Assembly (NCBI GenBank): GCA_002914805.1
Contig: JXTB01000093.1
Span: forward strand, 580,644 to 644,643
From: Parasponia andersonii
Taxonomy: Eukaryota > Streptophyta > Magnoliopsida > Rosales > Cannabaceae
Reading direction: 5' to 3'
DNA: 64,000 bases
Below are positions 46,940-59,287 of the stretch, one piece after another; position 1 is the stretch's first letter; each line of letters opens with the position of its first letter. Both the position numbers and the translations under genes were made by a program. The notes under the pieces were generated by a model. That model was not told the origin of the DNA, did no database searches, and saw only the letters and a list, made by a program, of their open reading frames with translations.

Positions 46940-47290
46940 CTAGGCTAGTAGGCATTTTTTTTTTTACCTATTAGATCATTATCTAATAGCTATTATGATT
47001 TAAGTAGTTGGAAAAAAATAGTAACAATAAATACACATTATTTAATACTTTTTTGTAACTATCTTTTACCATATAAAAGATGTAGATGATGAATTTAAAT
47101 TGAGTAAAACAATACCTACAGATAGATAAAAGAAAAAATACATACTGAATTAGTACCTTCTACATATATATAAGAGTTTTAAGCATATATATTTTTAATT
47201 CCATCCTAATTAGTTACAACAACTATTTATTCAATACTCTTCGAATAGGAGCCTAGTTCATGATATTTAGGCATTTAGTTTGACAAAAGG
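46871..47290 (-). promoter_or_regulatory. Displaced distal promoter of BAHD-2
   Basis: GAATGTATTTGGCATATTG and GTACAC (46871-46895) continue the BAHD-1 upstream sequence (GAATAAATTTGGCATAATGC) from the point where the BAHD-2 proximal promoter stops. 46940-47160 matches the orphan block at 33600-33870. An (AT/GT)n microsatellite occupies 46896-46940. Confidence 0.6.
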
Positions 47291-47539
47291 ATAAAAGTAA
47301 ATATTACAAATATTTTACCAACTTTTTAATATAATAATACATATGGTATGTGAGTTATTATCATTCAATTGATAAATGGTATTCGATATTTTTAGAAATT
47401 TTTAATATAATAATTAAACATTGCCAACTCACGTGCCATAGTGATGAAAAGATGGACAACATAAAAATTATTTATAAAACTAGGACTTTTATCGCCATAT
47501 TATTTATTGAAAATTTTGGAATTTTAAAATTATTCCTAA

Positions 47540-47836
47540 TTCGACCCTAGTCGAAAAAGTCAAAAGTGAAGGAGACAGCATCAAAAGGGTGGCCTACCAT
47601 GTTTGACTAGGATCGAACTTGTTCGACTATGGTGGAACCGTTATTCGACCCAATTGAATGCTGGTTGAAAATTTTCAACTGATGGCTTTGACTCCATTCA
47701 AATTATTCGACTACGATCGAACGGTGATTCGACCCTAGTCGAAATTTTTTGACCAGGGTTGAAAATCGATTGAAATAACCAAGAGAGACGGCATAACAAG
47801 TTCGACCACAGTCAAAACTTTTCGACCCTAGTCAAG
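47540..47836. repeat. Cluster of about nine imperfect palindromes, TTCGACYNNRGTCGAA type
   Basis: Copies start at about 47540, 47602, 47622, 47644, 47706, 47728, 47749, 47801 and 47821. Two are near-perfect (TTCGACCCTAGTCGAA, 47540 and 47728); the others carry one to five changes. Spacing is irregular (16-62 bp), so this is not a simple tandem repeat. No coding sequence overlaps it. Confidence 0.75.
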
Positions 47837-49156
47837 AGAGGCATTGTCGGGGTCGGAATCAGGATCAGTGATAGTAGTAGAAATAGTTTGGAGTTTGCGG
47901 AAAATAATATATTTTATAATTTGTTAGGAAATAAGATATCTATCTAATGACCTGTATGACATAGCAATAGGGGTTTATTTTGAAAATATTTATGGCTAAG
48001 TCCCTTTTTTCATTATTAGAGATTACTGGACCTGTAGGAGTAAATTCAACATGTTAAATATTTGGTAAAATAGATAGGATCTTGCATTATCTTCTTTTTT
48101 TAAAAAAAGGATAACTATAAAAAAAAATACTCTGAAATATAAACTTTATATAATTTTAACCTTTTCTTTTGGCTTGTTCAAAATTATATCTCTACGTTTC
48201 AAATTTCTACGAATCTGTATCTTTTCTGTATAAATTGGGTGATTTGTGCTAAATATTTTAATGAAGTTATTTTTAATATATTCTTTGTGTTAGTCAACAA
48301 AAATATGATGTTCTTAATTCAAATTTCGTTTTTAATGAGAAATTTGTTGATCAATTTAGATGTAAAAGGTTATATGGAAGTACAATTTTGTACAAACTAA
48401 AAGCGTGACTAAATTTTCAAAAATACTATATTTTAGGAGAATTTGTTTTACAGATAGCCCCTTTTTAAAGATTAATTACATGGCTATAAATTTGGCATTG
48501 GGACGGATATTTTTTTAAAAGAGCAGTTTAATTAATTTCGACTTTGATATGGATAGGTTTTGCAGGACTCATGCTTTGGTGGAATAATTATTTCTATATT
48601 GAAGAACTACTCCTATGTCTTTTTCCTAAATGAAATATAGGGGCAGCCGTTCTATAATTAAAAATTGTCTTCAAATGGTGACTCCATCCTTGTATTAAAA
48701 ACTTGATAAATTAATTGTTGAGACTTAACATTATTAAATAAATAATGCATAAATGCAATATAACTTAATATGGTATTCATGATAAATTAATTTGGTTTAA
48801 AGAAATTAATTACATCATTTCCTAAAGGAATCGATCAACTAATTATCAAGGATCGATAGAACTTTGCATCGCCATGTCCTAATGATAATTAGTCCTCTTA
48901 TTCTAAGTTGTCAGAAAAAATTATTAGGCAATATTTTTATTCAGGAACTCAAAAAGTTAAAGAGATTAACCAGAAACCAATTAGTTTAAATTTTCATGAC
49001 AGAGATCAAAGTAAATGCCCTTTATTACGAGAGAAGAAAGGAGTTACAACTTAATTGATTACAACACTCGCTGACATAAACAAAGCAGGAGCAACATAAT
49101 TGCGAATTTCTCAGCCCAGAAAACAATATTACATATATTAAAAAAAAAAAACTCTT
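47837..49156. other. Intergenic, then 3' flank of BAHD-3
   Basis: No gene seen. From about 48950 it matches the 3' flank of BAHD-2. Confidence 0.55.
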
Positions 49157-50491
49157 TCAAATGGCTGAGTAGTTTTGTGTTGCGAATTCAAGAAGCTCAG
49201 GGTCACGCTCAAACAAGGCCATTTCTTTTTCGCTCAAAGTCACCCAAGCTTCAACTCCTCCATCTCTTGTGTCCATCAACGCGACTAACTTGCTGACCCC
49301 TTGTAAAAGAGGAAGAATATTCACCCACGTTGGCTTTCCCCACCCAAAGTCAGCTATCTCGTATAACTTGAAAGTACACAAACTGGTGACCATCAAGCCA
49401 TCTGCATCATCTCTTATCAACAACTCAATTAGTTCCTTCACAATCTCGAAAATCACTTGTACTGCACCATCTCCTCGGAGTCTTTTCGTTTTGCTTTGGT
49501 TAAATTCTCTGAGTCCTTTCCTTAATTCAGCAACCACATCTGGCAGTTCCAGTTCACGCTCATCATGATTTGTCTGCGAAGGAATGATGGTCACAAGGTT
49601 TCCCACCAAATGTTCCGGCATGGGCGGCTCAGCTCTCCTGCGTATATCCATAGCTTGTGTCACCCAAAAGGTCTTCTTTGGAATACCAGCTGTGTCAGAT
49701 CGTGAAGCAGCCATCGCGCACTTCCAAATAAGAGCAGTCACCACTTCAACCCGGGACGGTTGCTGCACGCGGTCGCCGGCAGTTTTGGCCTTGAGATCAG
49801 CAATCTTCTCTGTGTCAAACACAAACATCTTCGTGACCCATTCTAATGGCTTCTCCCACCCCGAAGCGGGCGGCTCGAAGCTGAATTTATATCCCAGTGG
49901 GAAGTACGAAGCCGAGTCGAACACAGGGACTATTATTTGATCCGACCCTTTTGAGGTTTCAGCTCAACTCTTCATGAACACACTCATTGATCTCGCATCG
50001 CACAACTTGTGAGACAAGCAAACACCCACAGCCACTCCGCCGCAGTCGAAGAAAGTGGCTTGAACTAGCAGGAGAGGCCACGTTGCTGCCTCCGGCGCCT
50101 TGATCGCTGCGGGAAAGAATAGTTCGATTAGCGCAGGATTGTTGCGTTGTTCGAGAAAGGTTGAGAGAAGACCATTGAACCTGGCTTCAACATATTGAGC
50201 TCCGTCGTCGTTACATTCGACGGCGATGTTGTCAACGATTCTCCCAGCAAAAGGGTAGAAGCGAGCTAAGGATTGGGATAGCGATTTCTTTAGCTGCTGT
50301 GATTTTTCCTCAGGAGCCGCAGAGGTGTCGTCACTCTGGGCCGTGTAGAAGTAAACCACACGGCCGTAAACAGCAGGTGCAATCAGATCGAGGGAAGAAA
50401 GTTCGTAGCTTTTGAGGTGAGGAGGAGTGGGAGAGCAAGGTTTTATGGTTTCTCTACTGATGATCTCAACCTTCGTCTCTTGCTCTGCCAT
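49157..50491 (-). pseudogene. BAHD-3: vinorine-synthase-like BAHD acyltransferase with one nonsense codon
   Basis: From the ATG at 50491 (MAEQETKVEII) the frame runs 444 codons without intron. The only break is codon 176 (49964-49966), TGA where BAHD-1 and BAHD-2 have TGG or its equivalent in the context MKSWAE / MKTWVE. YPFAGR, the catalytic HKLCD and DFGWGKPTW are all intact, and the frame resumes with AETSKGS directly after the stop. The stop falls about 18 residues after the catalytic histidine, so a truncated product would lack the second half of the fold, including DFGWG. A GATATATG/TCATACACAC promoter segment lies near 50555-50580, as in BAHD-1. Probably a young pseudogene; read-through or a base-call error are alternatives. 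Confidence 0.9.
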
Positions 50492-51734
50492 GTCTCTGAG
50501 TTAGATTTCTCAAACAGTTGAGCTTACTGTAAGTGCTTGATTTGGAAAGTACTATGTGTGTATGAATACATATATCTACAAATTATGCATGAAGATGTAA
50601 CATAAAGAATTCATTTCAAATGAATGTTTTAAAATTTTTAATACAAATTGTTTCCATTAAATAACAAATAATAGCGTGCAATTTATTTTGGGTGATTTGA
50701 CTGGGTATATGAGTAAAATAGACGCAAATTTTGAACATATTAATAAATACTAGTGAGCTTTTTAGGGAAAGAAAAAAATCAACGTGAAGACTTAAATATG
50801 TGAGGTTTCATACTTAATTTCATTTCAAAAAATAAAAATAAAAATAAAATTAGAGGTGCATCTATCAACTGAGTTAGTGAAATCACGATACGATTTTACC
50901 TCATCAATCCAAAATATCGGGATTATTTAAAGGCCTAAATAAACATAATATATCAACATCAGATATTAATAATAGGTAAGTTTATTGTGTGGGGCCTTTG
51001 GCTCTAGAAGGGTGATGGCCTAAGACAATTGTCTTTAACGGCCTTAATTTCACTTGAGACGGCACTTCATTGGATATGTTTGTTACCTTTTTTGTCCCAC
51101 TCACTCAGAATAAAAATGCCAACTGTCTCAAATCTTCATTGTAATACCTATTTAGTCAAAAACTCACAACAACGGGACAAGACCTTAAGTTAACTAGATA
51201 ATCCACATAGGTTCATTAGTTTATAAACTAGGAAGCTGGCACAAGTTTGTTAAAATGGAAATATTTTATTCAGGTATAAATTAAATTGGTCTCGAGAATG
51301 TCTAGTCTGGAAAAGGCCAAGCAAATGTTCACAAATTAAATAATTTTTTTTCTTTTGAAAACAAAATAAATTTTATTTTACGTATAGTACATGTATCATA
51401 AATATACGTACGTATTTTTTTTAATTATATATACATATAAATTACGTCCTTTTGTCAAACATACTTAAAAATACTCCATTTTTCAATGAAAATATATTAT
51501 CTTTCACCCGTATAAAACATTCCTCACCAATTTCATCTTCTTTAATGAAAATTTTATTGTTTATTTAAATTAAATTTTTATATTCCAATAGATTTTTTTT
51601 AATTATTTATCATGTAAAATACTGATTTTATTTTGAATAATTAAATATTTAATCAATTACCAATAAATAATATTTATAGATATATATTTTTTACCAATCA
51701 CGTTAAAATAGGTGAAAACTATAATAATTTTTAG
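50492..51734 (-). promoter_or_regulatory. BAHD-3 upstream region with the shared distal block
   Basis: The proximal part resembles BAHD-1. AACTAGGAAGCTGGCACAAG (near 51228) matches 9245 and 34090. The remainder is AT-rich with no gene. Confidence 0.45.
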
Positions 51735-52225
51735 ATATGATAATTATACCTGCCAACTCATTTACCTGTGGATACTGGAACCTAATGGGGCAGGTAACAC
51801 CCAATTATTCTAGTAAATGGGGCTAGTACAAATATAAGGTAGTTGCCCCATACCCGACCTGATTAATTATATATATAATAAAAAATATATATTAAGTATA
51901 TGTATAATTTATATTAAATACAAATAAATATATATACATAAATTAGGTTGTATTATTGATGTATTATTAAATTTAGTATATGATATTGTCATTAGATTCT
52001 TTTTCTCTTTAAATTAAAAATTTTTGGTATTTTTTAAATTATTCAAATAATATTTTTTAATTTTTTTACTGGGTATGGTACCGATGGGTACTTGCCTACT
52101 CATATGGGTAAGATCTAGACCCACTTTACTATCTTAAACGAATAAATAGGACGGGTATAAGTTTGATTTTTCTCTGCAGATACAGAAGTGGGACAGCCAT
52201 ACCTACATCCAACATGACTCATTGT
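51735..52225. mobile_element. Possible hAT-like MITE
   Basis: Both ends carry short GGGTA/TACCC-rich segments in opposite orientations (GGGGCAGGTAACACCC near 51792; GGGTATGGTACCGATGGGTA near 52072) around an AT-rich core. Such composition is common in plant hAT-related MITEs. Terminal repeats and target duplications could not be fixed by eye. Confidence 0.25.
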
Positions 52226-52458
52226 CAACTTTCACATTTTTTTTAATAGAAAATTAAACTTTTTAGAAATGTATTTTTCAAAATAAGAAGTATTATACAT
52301 GTATAAATAAATTTACAAATTTTTAGCACCCAAGTAAATTTAAGACCAAATTATACCCAATCATAATATTAAGTGTTTAATTCTCATCCCATATTATATT
52401 AACTATGATATATAGGACTCTACGCTCTCCAAACTCAGTCAAAGTAGTAGATAGATTA

Positions 52459-55400
52459 TGCAAAAATTTGATTAATTTAGGGGCTGGATATGAATGTAAT
52501 TATTTAGGTTTCTGACAATCTTGTAATATTGAATTTTTAAGTATTAAATTAAAAATATCTGCCTTGAACTTAGACTCAATCGAGACTGAGACTAGGTGTA
52601 TTTGGGGTAAAAATATAAATATTTTAATAAGAGGAGAGACTAAACTGAATGAATCTTTTAAAAGTTGTGGCCAAACTAAAATTTTTAAAATATTTTTCAG
52701 TCAAACTATGGACTGCCATATATCCCACTAGCAATAGTGCCCCCAAACTCCTTTAAAATTGCTCAGAAATCCTTCTTCTTTCTCGTTCAATCTCTTCAAG
52801 ATCCGAGACTACCGCTAGCACACCGTGATCCCCTGTCGCCAACACGCCTAGCCACATGAGCCAGCATCCGCCGATGAAGCATTGGCCAACAGTCTCGTTG
52901 CCTAAAGCCGCCCGACGCTGTTGCTAGAAGCTGCCGAAGATCACACTTGCAGCCGAGTTTTTCAAGCCAAAAGTTGTTGTCGACTGCCCCTTTATCTCAC
53001 TGTCGACACATAAACCTATTTTTTGAGGTCGCTAATCGAACCAGATAGCTGGTTTCATTCATTTTGGCCCCAAACTAGTTTCGATGAGCTTTTGATACCT
53101 TTTGGCCATTTTGTAACAAAAATATGGTATTTAAATAATTACTTTTGTAAACGTCAAGTCCTGATCATGAAACTTTGAGGCATGATTATACGATTTTGGA
53201 CATAGTAATAGCTAGCTGTATTGTGCAAAATGGATGAGCGATTTGTGAGAAAATTAAGTTTGGAAGTGGTATTTACAAAAAAAAAAATCCAAAAGTGGTA
53301 TTTTAGTAAATAAGAATCGGGTCAGAAATTTGTTAAATTTTGAGGATGGACCTTAGGTTGTGAAGAAAAAAATAATACCTTTCTAAATATTACTCATAAA
53401 AATGGTATATTTATAAATAACTAGAAACATTGGTATTTTTTTAATTTTTTTTCGAAAAATGATATTTTGTAATTCTCGGATTTAAAGCCCGTTTAAGACT
53501 TATGACCTCAAAATTGACTTTTGACTTAAAATTTAGATTCAATGAGGTCAAGAGATGGACTCTGAGATAAATAACACTATGATTCGAAGTTACACGAAAA
53601 TCGGGGCATGAAGCTCGTGAATAGTTCTATTTTATATGTCATGTGTCGAATCTTGGCTTCAAGCCTAATTTTAACAAATTTTATATCTAACCTAATTATT
53701 TTGAGTGTTAAGAATTCAATGGTGACATATGTTTCTCATTTTGAGGCTCTATTGGAAAAGTCATTTTTGAAAGTGAGCTTATCAAAATCCCAAAACTACC
53801 GTCCAAGTATCTAAGTGACTAATGGAATATTTTTAGGAAGATCATTAGCTTGATATAGCTATCATCTCGAGGTAGAGGTTTAATTATCTGATTTTATACT
53901 TGTTTGATTTATAATTGTATTGTAATTTATTTACGAAAAATCGTGATTTACATGATGACTTAATAAATTGTGGAAATACATTACATTATACTGAGATTGA
54001 ATTGTGTGATTTTATATAAATATTTTTAAATTTTGATTATGGGATACAATAACGGAGAGCTGCCAATTTTACAGTAAATCCCAGAATAACGTCAAGTCAG
54101 TTTTTAAAGCATTATTTGGTTATATTTTATATGGTTATTGCATATCCTATTACATGTTATACAGTAATTTAGATCGTTGACGAGTTGTTTAATACTAGGT
54201 AAAAGACTTGGAACTCTATGCAGATTTTTGGCTGACACACCTTCGAATAGTATTAAGATGCTAGGTATCTTTGGTAAGGGGTATTATAAAGCCATAATAG
54301 GAGGATGAGAGCTCACTCATTTACATTAGTTGATGTATAATATGTAGAATCATGTGTTTCTACTTTTTGTTTTGAATATGTGATTATTCTAGATAACAAT
54401 TGTTCTATAACCTAAGTTTATAAATTGATTTTGAAAAAGGTATTAACTATACAAGTTTGTTAAAATTACATATATTTAAAAAGGTAATTGAATTTCTACT
54501 AACTCTTTACTGGTAAACTTATTTAATTTTTTTTATCATCAATAACAATGTATTTTTTTAAAAAAAAATAGTAGGGACACGTCAATTGTACCTAGAGCAA
54601 ATAGCATTTCGCAGAGAAAGTGTGTAAAGGCTTAGAATCGAGATAAGTAACGTCACACCTGTAATGTAAGAAATTCTTGTTTATGTGATTTCATGGAATC
54701 TATGAATATGTGGACATACGTATCTATCATTCACCTTTATATGAGACATGAACATAAGATATATTTATATTGTTTAACCAGTATTGATGAATAGAGCGTG
54801 GTAGGCTAGTGCTTAAATATGTGATATGGTTCTTTTGGAGGCACTATGATTCCTTCGAGAATACTCTGGTCCTTTCACAGACACTATGCTTCCTTCAAGA
54901 ATACTCTGATGGTAGTATGGGATAGAGTTCTGCTGTACCTAGAGGGAATTCTCTAGGATTCAAGGCCTCCATATAGCTCCTAATATATTATATATTCTCT
55001 AAATAACTCAGTATGTGATTTACAATCTTATTAGGACATACAATATATATAGAGATCCTAATTATATGATTATTTATTTTATATTATATCTGTATCTGCA
55101 TCTACATACGTTACTTACTGAGTTTCATACTCACAATATATTTTTACATTGTAGAGGATACTGATATATGAGATCGGAAAAGGAACACTTACTTTTTGAC
55201 CGGAACTTATGGATATGAGTATTTCGATGTTGTAGTTTTCTTAACAGTGGATTTTGTACATATTTTGAGTATGTATATATTACATATATTTGTATGACAA
55301 GCCCCCTTTGTGTGTGTATATATATATATGTGTGTGTATGTACATTATACTTTGTATAACTATGAGTGAAGTTTTCTTTTTTTCTTCCAAAAAGTTTAAA

Positions 55401-55519
55401 AATTTTGATTTCTACTATTTTATCCGTTCTAAATTGAGTAACGTCTCCTGATCTCAATAATTATTTATACAAATATTCTTTCGTACGTGTGTTGCAATTG
55501 GGGAGGGTGGGATGTGACA
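52459..55519 (+). repeat. Solo or isolated LTR related to the Tekay-like element
   Basis: In the plus direction it is collinear with the reverse complement of the LTRs at 9492-11615 and 16373-18863: a GAATCTTTTAAAAGTTGTGGCC-like segment near 52650, a GC-rich island at 52790-53010, and an end GGGTGGGATGTGACA at 55519. A duplicated unit (CACTATG(A/C)TTCCTTC, then AGAATACTCTG) lies at about 54840-54915. No primer site follows and no polypurine tract precedes it, so it is probably a solo LTR. The left edge is approximate. Confidence 0.65.
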
Positions 55520-55756
55520 CATACACCTAGTACTTACCAACCAAACACACTTTAAATAAATAAATTACTCATCTAACACACTCCAAATAAATAAGATAAT
55601 TATCCTAACACATTTCAAATAAATAAGTTTACAATACCTAACACATAAAAGTAATCTACCAACTAATGGAATATTCCTTAGAGTTAGTTTTGGAATTTTA
55701 GGCTTTGGCTCTGGGTCATAGTTATTTGGGCTACTACATTAGTTCTCCCCCTCTTG

Positions 55757-57560
55757 AAAAAATCTGTCCTCAAGTTGCTCAAGATATGACTTCTGATCTT
55801 TAGTACTCATATAGATCTTGGATATTGAATGTCTTAGAAATTGGGTAACTATCTAATAGAACAATGATCTATGTGTTATCATTAATGTTTTGAATGATGT
55901 GAAAGGGGCCAATTTTCTTCTACTTGAGTTTACTATATTTCGCTACTCTAGAAGTCTTTCTTTATACAAATGAACCATTATAAATCCACTCTCTTTGAAT
56001 GACTTGATTCTTCTATACTTGTCAACATTAGCTTTGAATTTTGTAATAGACTCTTCTAACTTTGTTTTAACTTCTTTGTGGATATAGATCATCTTATTAA
56101 TCAAATAATCAACAATAATACTCATCTCTAGAAGTTTTTGTAAAGATACCAAGTCGAGAGTATAGAATGGAGGATAAATATAAACAATTTTAAATATAAA
56201 TTTACCACTACAACGATTTAGCACGTTATTGTAAGCAAACTCAGTTTGTGATAGAATATTCTCCCATTGTCTGGGGCTTTCTTTAATTAAGTACTGTAAA
56301 AATATTACCAGACGTGCTATTAATGACTTCAGTTTACCTATCTATTTGGGGATGATTAGTACTACTAAACTTTAAGGTGGTATCAAGTCTCTTCTGCAAA
56401 GTGTGCCAAAAATGATTGAGGAATTTATTATTGTGATAAAAAACAATTGTCTTTGATAACCTGTGCAGATAAATAATCTCTCGAAAGAACAACTGATCAA
56501 TATAGGTAGCATCTGAAGTTTTCTTATAGGGAATAAAATGAGTCATCTTTGAAAAATAATCTACAATAATAAAGATAGAATTTGAACCTCTCAGTATCTG
56601 TGGTAGTCCTAAAATGCAATCCATGGATAGATCTTCTCAAGGAGCATCAAGAATAAGAAGTATATAATAACACTTAACAAATTTCTTGACATCATGCTTA
56701 AGATCTGGCCAAAAGTATCAAGCTTTTACTAATAAAATAGTTCTGTCTCATCCTATGTGTCTTTCTAACCCTCCTATATACAGTTCCTAAATGATACATT
56801 CTCTAAGATATTCTAGTGAAATACATAAAAAACTTTCAAAGAATAGAATACCATTATATATTTGATATTTATCTACAACTCCACTAATGCATTTCTACTA
56901 TTCTTCCTTGAAATCTTTATTATCTACATATAAGTGTTTTACATAATTAAAAATGATTATTTCATTTTTAACAATAGTCAGTAACATAACTCAGTGATTC
57001 AATGCATCAGGACTTTGTTTAATTGTCTTGACTTATGCCTAAGAGAGAAAGCAAACTTCTTGATGTAGGTAATCCATCAAACATGTATCCGATTTTGGTT
57101 TGGAAGAGTTGTTAATCTTGATGATCTGTATTGAGGATGAATTCCTTCTATACTAGATACGACTCCTATTGTTATAATATGCGAACAACTGCATATAATT
57201 CTTATTCGTACATTGACCACTTCTTTTTGGCTTCTTAGAGTTTTTCACTAAAGAAAGCTATTGGCTTTATGTCTTAAGATAGAACAGCTCCAACTCCTAT
57301 GCGAGAGACATCATAGTCGACTTCAAAAATTTTGTCAAAGTCAGGAAATGCAAGGACGAGTGCATTTGAAAGTTTTTTCTTCAAGACAGCAAAACTCTAT
57401 TCCGTTTCTTCTGTCCAAAAGAATTACTTTTGCTTCAAACAGACAGTGAAAAGTGTAACTATAGTGCTAAAATTTCTCACAAACCATCTATAAATTCTGA
57501 ACTTCTGTAATGGTCTTCGATGTTAGCCATAAAAAACTCTATGTTTAATTAAACCTCTGG
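55757..57560 (-). pseudogene. Ty3-gypsy pol remnant (RNase H and integrase)
   Basis: From high to low coordinates: RNase H ([37 protein letters not shown]; 57110-57420), a decayed linker, then integrase (MDCILGLPQILRGSNSIF, VDYFSKMTHFIPYKKTSDA, LKFSSTNHPQIDR; 56334-56640). A C-terminal part follows (ESGFIMVHLYKERL, then DRFFQEGEN near 55770). In the second catalytic segment IVSDRD is replaced by IVFYHN, so the core is dead. Order and wording fit a chromovirus of the CRM/Galadriel kind, different from the Tekay element. Many stops. Confidence 0.82.
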
Positions 57561-58490
57561 TCGAATTCACTAAGTTACTAAAATTAGACACTCAAACTCA
57601 CATCTTATAAACTAACAAGTCTAGATTAAAAACGTACTATCCAAAGCTTTCCCAAGCTTTCCCAGCAACTGAACAAGAATCCCTGTTTTAGGGCTATTCA
57701 AATTATCAAATATGATTGAATAACTAAGCGATCCAATCCAATCAAATCCAAAAAGTTGGATATCTAATCTTAATTGAATTGGATTAGATACTATTTTTTC
57801 AGATCCAATTGTTGATTAGATTTGGTCAAATATAAACTTTTAAAATCCAATATAACGCGATGAAATAGAAAATACAATAAAGGCTCGAGTACGTAGTTTA
57901 TGTGCTAATCTATATGTCGTAAAGTTACAAGTGACTAATCCCTTATACATAATACATAACATAACTAATCTTTAGAGCTGGGCGAAACTAACAGGTCCCT
58001 TATACATCATACAAAGTTTGCTGCCCAATTATTTCCTGACCGCTATTAATTAGTTAAGGTGCAGTCTTAACAGAAATAACTAATTCTAATAAATTAAAGT
58101 CACTAATAATAAGGTTATATATAACATAATACTTTACAGACTCTTAACTTTCTTTTACAGATAAATTATAGTCTGCAGACATAATTTTAAGACTTAACAA
58201 CTACATAAATTTGTTTATATAATTCTTGAAAAGCTATAATCTTTCCTACATAAAATCTAATAAAAAGCCTTCAGCCATAGCTACTAAAAGTTTCAAAAAG
58301 TTCAAAAACTCTAGCCGCTCTTCACCACTTTTCTTCTCTTTTTTTATAGATCTCGTATCTCCCTCTTTGGTAGGGTTTTTCTTTTCCTTTTTGTTTTTAT
58401 TTTTCAGTTAAAATAACTCTTCTATATGTTTGAAGAAGGTTATTTATATTTTTAGATTTAGATCTATGAAAGTTTTCTATCATCTAATTT
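57561..58490. other. Intergenic AT-rich sequence
   Basis: A stretch with repeated ATCCAAT/ATTGGAT words (about 57725-57850) may be a worn inverted-repeat element. The 61-aa frame at 58226-58411 is low-complexity. Nothing else is supported. Confidence 0.5.
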
Positions 58491-58598
58491 TAGATATACG
58501 TGGGTTTTATTTGTTTCTTTTTATTGTTTCCTTCTATATGTAATTAGATATACGTGGGTTTTATTTGTTTCTTTTTATTGTTTCCTTCTATATGTAAT
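58491..58598. repeat. Perfect 54-bp tandem duplication
   Basis: The unit beginning TAGATATACGTGGGTTTTAT at 58491 is repeated exactly at 58545. Two copies; no coding sequence. Confidence 0.9.
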
Positions 58599-58951
58599 AG
58601 TTCAAATATGATCTAAATCTGGAAGAACTATTTCAATCAAAGATCAGCATTTGTAGAAAATTCGTTTTCATATCAATCAAACGTACCAAACTAGGTGGTC
58701 GTGGAAAATATTTTAAAAGAGCAAAAAAAGGTATGTTTGATGGAGGTTTAGTTATACTCCTTATGAAGTTTTCAACTCGCCCACACGAGTTGTATATTTT
58801 TAATATCATTTTTATTATCAACGAATCGCATAATAGCCTTAGTTATTCTTATCTCTTTTGTGCGATCTGGGAATAGTAACCGATTTAATAAATCTATAAA
58901 TTTATTCTATTCTATGGAGTTTCCAAAAAAATTAACTTATTTTATTGTTAA

Positions 58952-59287
58952 TCAAAAACCTCGTATATAGTCAGAACGACCTTCACAAATTGCAAATACT
59001 AATTTGTTAAGAATTAATTGGATTGAAGCTATAGCGTCATCATTCGTTGGAATTGAAATATCTGCTAGATCTAGGTCATAATTTATATAGATTAAATAAA
59101 TCGTTGGAATTCCCAAAGTGATACATTCTCGAAGAGCCATATATTCTTCATGCTGATCAACAACTATTTCAATATCGGGTAACTCCGTTATATATTTAAT
59201 CCCACCTAAATAGGTTTGCAAGTGAGATAGTTGTCTATTTATATTTTGTGTACTATTTTTTCCTTTTTGTTCATCAGTAAGAATCAA
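58952..59287 (-). pseudogene. rps2: Plastid ribosomal protein S2 fragment in nuclear DNA
   Basis: The minus strand encodes the C-terminal half of plastid S2 (small ribosomal subunit): [60 protein letters not shown] and [16 protein letters not shown], then a stop. About 110 of the usual roughly 236 residues are present. The N-terminal part is missing, and the first 20 residues no longer match. Several replacements at normally constant sites (for example LIYINYD for LIDTNCD) indicate decay after transfer. Flanking sequence is nuclear repeat DNA, so this is a nuclear plastid-derived insert rather than the organelle gene. No start or transit peptide is seen, so no function is expected. Confidence 0.9.

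Noticed and set aside
49157-49924. A separate 255-aa BAHD gene starting at 49924
   Set aside because: The apparent start is a GTG just downstream of the nonsense codon. It is the C-terminal part of BAHD-3, in the same frame.
52790-53010. GC-rich segment as a captured gene exon
   Set aside because: It occupies the same place as the GC-rich islands of the related LTRs, so it is better explained as LTR leader.
58226-58411. 61-aa frame with a hydrophobic tail resembling a membrane peptide
   Set aside because: The T-rich sequence gives F/L/S runs by chance; there is no start context and no conservation evidence.
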